Source: Bacillota bacterium (GTDB taxonomy: Bacteria > Bacillota > Clostridia > Christensenellales > SZUA-584). From it: DNA of 14,261 nucleotides. The translations under genes and the position numbers were made by a program. Below, piece by piece: positions 13,132-14,261 of the stretch (positions are counted from its first letter, which is position 1; each line of letters begins with the position of its first letter). The stretch covers positions 1-14,261 of the forward strand of contig JAEZNC010000248.1 of assembly GCA_023441905.1 (NCBI GenBank), read 5' to 3'. The notes below the pieces were generated by a model, which was given only the letters and a program-made list of their open reading frames with translations, made no database searches and was not told where the DNA came from.

Positions 13132-14109
13132 TCACGCCTGCGCCTGCATCAAACTTTCCAGATGAGTGAGATAGTCTTTCTCCATCAGTTGAAAGCCCTT
13201 GTTCGGGAAGTTCTCAATCTGAACCTTTGCATTTTTTAGTGACTCGGCCGCTTTCTCGCGGTCGCCCAAGACGAAAAATTCATAAGCCGCGCGCACCCGG
13301 GTGATCATCGGCAGCGGCGCTTCAAGGTACTTTTTTATACCGCGCTGCGCATAAATCTCCCGCGCTTTGTCATAATCCGGCCGATGGACGCAATAATGAT
13401 AGAGATAATCGAGCCGGACTGATTTTTTAAAATAGGACGGAAGCTTGTTTAAATCAAGAGCGTCGTATTTTTCAATACACGCGTCAAACTGGCCGTTGTC
13501 GTAAAGGCGGGCCGCGTCGCAGACCAGTATATAAGCCAAAAAATGATTACGCAGGTTCGCGTTCTCAGGGAGTGTGAAAAACCGCTCGGAATAATCGCGG
13601 AACCGTTTGCCGTTCATCATCTGCTCGTTGACGAGCATCATCATATAGAGGCCGTGCCGGGCTTCGGGCGACTGCAGCGCCTTCACCACGTTCATGCCAT
13701 CGTTGGGTACCTGAACGGTCATCGGAATCAGGTTCATCAGCCCCGTGACCGCGCTGGCTAATATGCCCGCGAACAAGGCGGTGGAAAGCCCACCGGTTAA
13801 CACAACGATGCCGAAAAGCATGGCCGCAGTCAGCAGATTGAAGATGCCGCCGCCGAGATTGTACAGCACGAAACGAAAGTCCGCTTCGTTTGCCGGAGGG
13901 GCCATGAGGCACTGGCCGAGCATAAAACGGCTCCCCGAATTTTTTAAACGCAGCTTGCCGTTTTCTTTGAACCAGACGAAGGACAGCAGGCGAAACGAGC
14001 TGAACGAAGAGCCCGTCAGTAGCCCGAAAACAAGATGCCCAAGCTCGTGGATCGGTATGCTGATGATATAAAACGCGAAATAGACGATCAAAAAAATGAA
14101 CAGGTCCAT
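13132..14109 (-). CDS. M50-type membrane metalloprotease with helical C-terminal region
   Basis: A 325-residue membrane protein. The first helix carries the zinc motif HELGH (His21, Glu22, His25), as in site-2-protease-like M50 peptidases. Further helices lie at about 83-104 and 108-130. NDGMN (136-140), after MNLIP, sits where M50 enzymes have the LDG/NDG aspartate that provides the third zinc ligand (Asp137). From about residue 150 the protein is soluble, with paired helices (for example YDNGQFDACIEKYDALDL and EFFVLGDREKAAESLKNAKV) resembling TPR repeats. The expected activity is cleavage within or near the membrane, with the repeats possibly binding the substrate; the target is unknown. 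The ATG at 14109 has AAGGA upstream. It has its own strong promoter. Expression from the opposite strand of the ABC operon means the two are not one unit. Confidence 0.85.
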   Translation of the reverse strand: MDLFIFLIVYFAFYIISIPIHELGHLVFGLLTGSSFSSFRLLSFVWFKENGKLRLKNSGSRFMLGQCLMAPPANEADFRFVLYNLGGGIFNLLTAAMLFGIVVLTGGLSTALFAGILASAVTGLMNLIPMTVQVPNDGMNVVKALQSPEARHGLYMMMLVNEQMMNGKRFRDYSERFFTLPENANLRNHFLAYILVCDAARLYDNGQFDACIEKYDALDLNKLPSYFKKSVRLDYLYHYCVHRPDYDKAREIYAQRGIKKYLEAPLPMITRVRAAYEFFVLGDREKAAESLKNAKVQIENFPNKGFQLMEKDYLTHLESLMQAQA

Positions 14110-14166
14110 AACACCGTCCTTCTTGATTAGAATTTTGGCAGAGGCACCCTATTTGCTATTTCTGTC

Positions 14167-14195
14167 ATTATATCAGCCTTTATGTCAAATGACAA
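14167..14195 (-). promoter_or_regulatory. Promoter of the M50 protease gene
   Basis: On the - strand, TTGTCA (14195-14190), a 17-base spacer and a perfect TATAAT (14172-14167) are present, about 57 bases before the ATG. The -35 box is part of a small inverted repeat, TGTCA-aa-TGACA (14184-14195), which could be an operator. Confidence 0.8.
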
Positions 14196-14221
14196 AGCTG
14201 ATAAGACAAGAACAGCCCCCG

Positions 14222-14251
14222 TTGACTTTGGCCAATGCGGCTTGCTATCAT
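14222..14251 (+). promoter_or_regulatory. Candidate divergent promoter at the window edge
   Basis: TTGACT (14222-14227), an 18-base spacer and TATCAT (14246-14251) point rightward out of the window. Any gene it drives is outside. The spacer includes the palindrome TTGGCCAA (14228-14235). Confidence 0.5.
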
Positions 14252-14261
14252 AGCAGTTGTA

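Overview
The window looks like chromosomal DNA from a low-to-mid GC Gram-positive bacterium of the class Clostridia. The evidence is a ZTP riboswitch upstream of folD, a YugP-type zinc peptidase, an ApbE / NusG-domain-II / Gx-transporter cluster, strong AGGAGG-type ribosome binding sites, and intergenic hairpin repeats of a kind often seen in clostridial genomes. This placement is inferred from gene content and style; no rRNA or other marker gene is present. I see no phage, IS, CRISPR or tRNA genes.

Left part (1-1965, + strand). The 3' end of a family-4-type uracil-DNA glycosylase overlaps a second, cysteine-free paralogue, followed by a terminator. A gene-poor stretch then holds a candidate small RNA with its own promoter and terminator (about 978-1130). 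Next is a small three-helix membrane protein of PQ-loop/SemiSWEET type. A promoter follows, then a textbook ZTP (pfl) riboswitch with an overlapping intrinsic terminator, which controls folD (1966-2817). The logic is metabolic feedback: ZTP/ZMP accumulates when 10-formyl-tetrahydrofolate is short, and FolD makes 10-formyl-THF.

Middle (2818-8212, mainly - strand). A 500-bp intergenic block contains a 115-bp inverted element and two copies of a composite repeat, including a 38-nt identical core. On the - strand lie transketolase (tkt, with its own promoter and terminator) and, upstream of it, a tight four-gene set: apbE (lipoprotein flavin transferase), a NusG-domain-II protein (EetA-like), a Gx transporter family protein (EetB-like) and yugP. 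The first three resemble the accessory half of flavin-based extracellular electron transfer systems, but no flavinylated acceptor, NDH-2 or quinone gene is visible here.

Right part (8009-14261). A TetR-family regulator starts a + strand operon with two ABC exporter half-transporters, linked by two ATGA stop/start overlaps. The promoter is near-consensus and a perfect 16-bp palindrome lies just after the predicted start of transcription. The pair has the asymmetric ATP sites of heterodimeric exporters (TM287/288, BmrCD type). A second repeat-rich intergenic block follows. Last comes a - strand M50-type membrane metalloprotease with a helical-repeat C-terminus and a strong promoter, with a candidate divergent promoter at the window edge.
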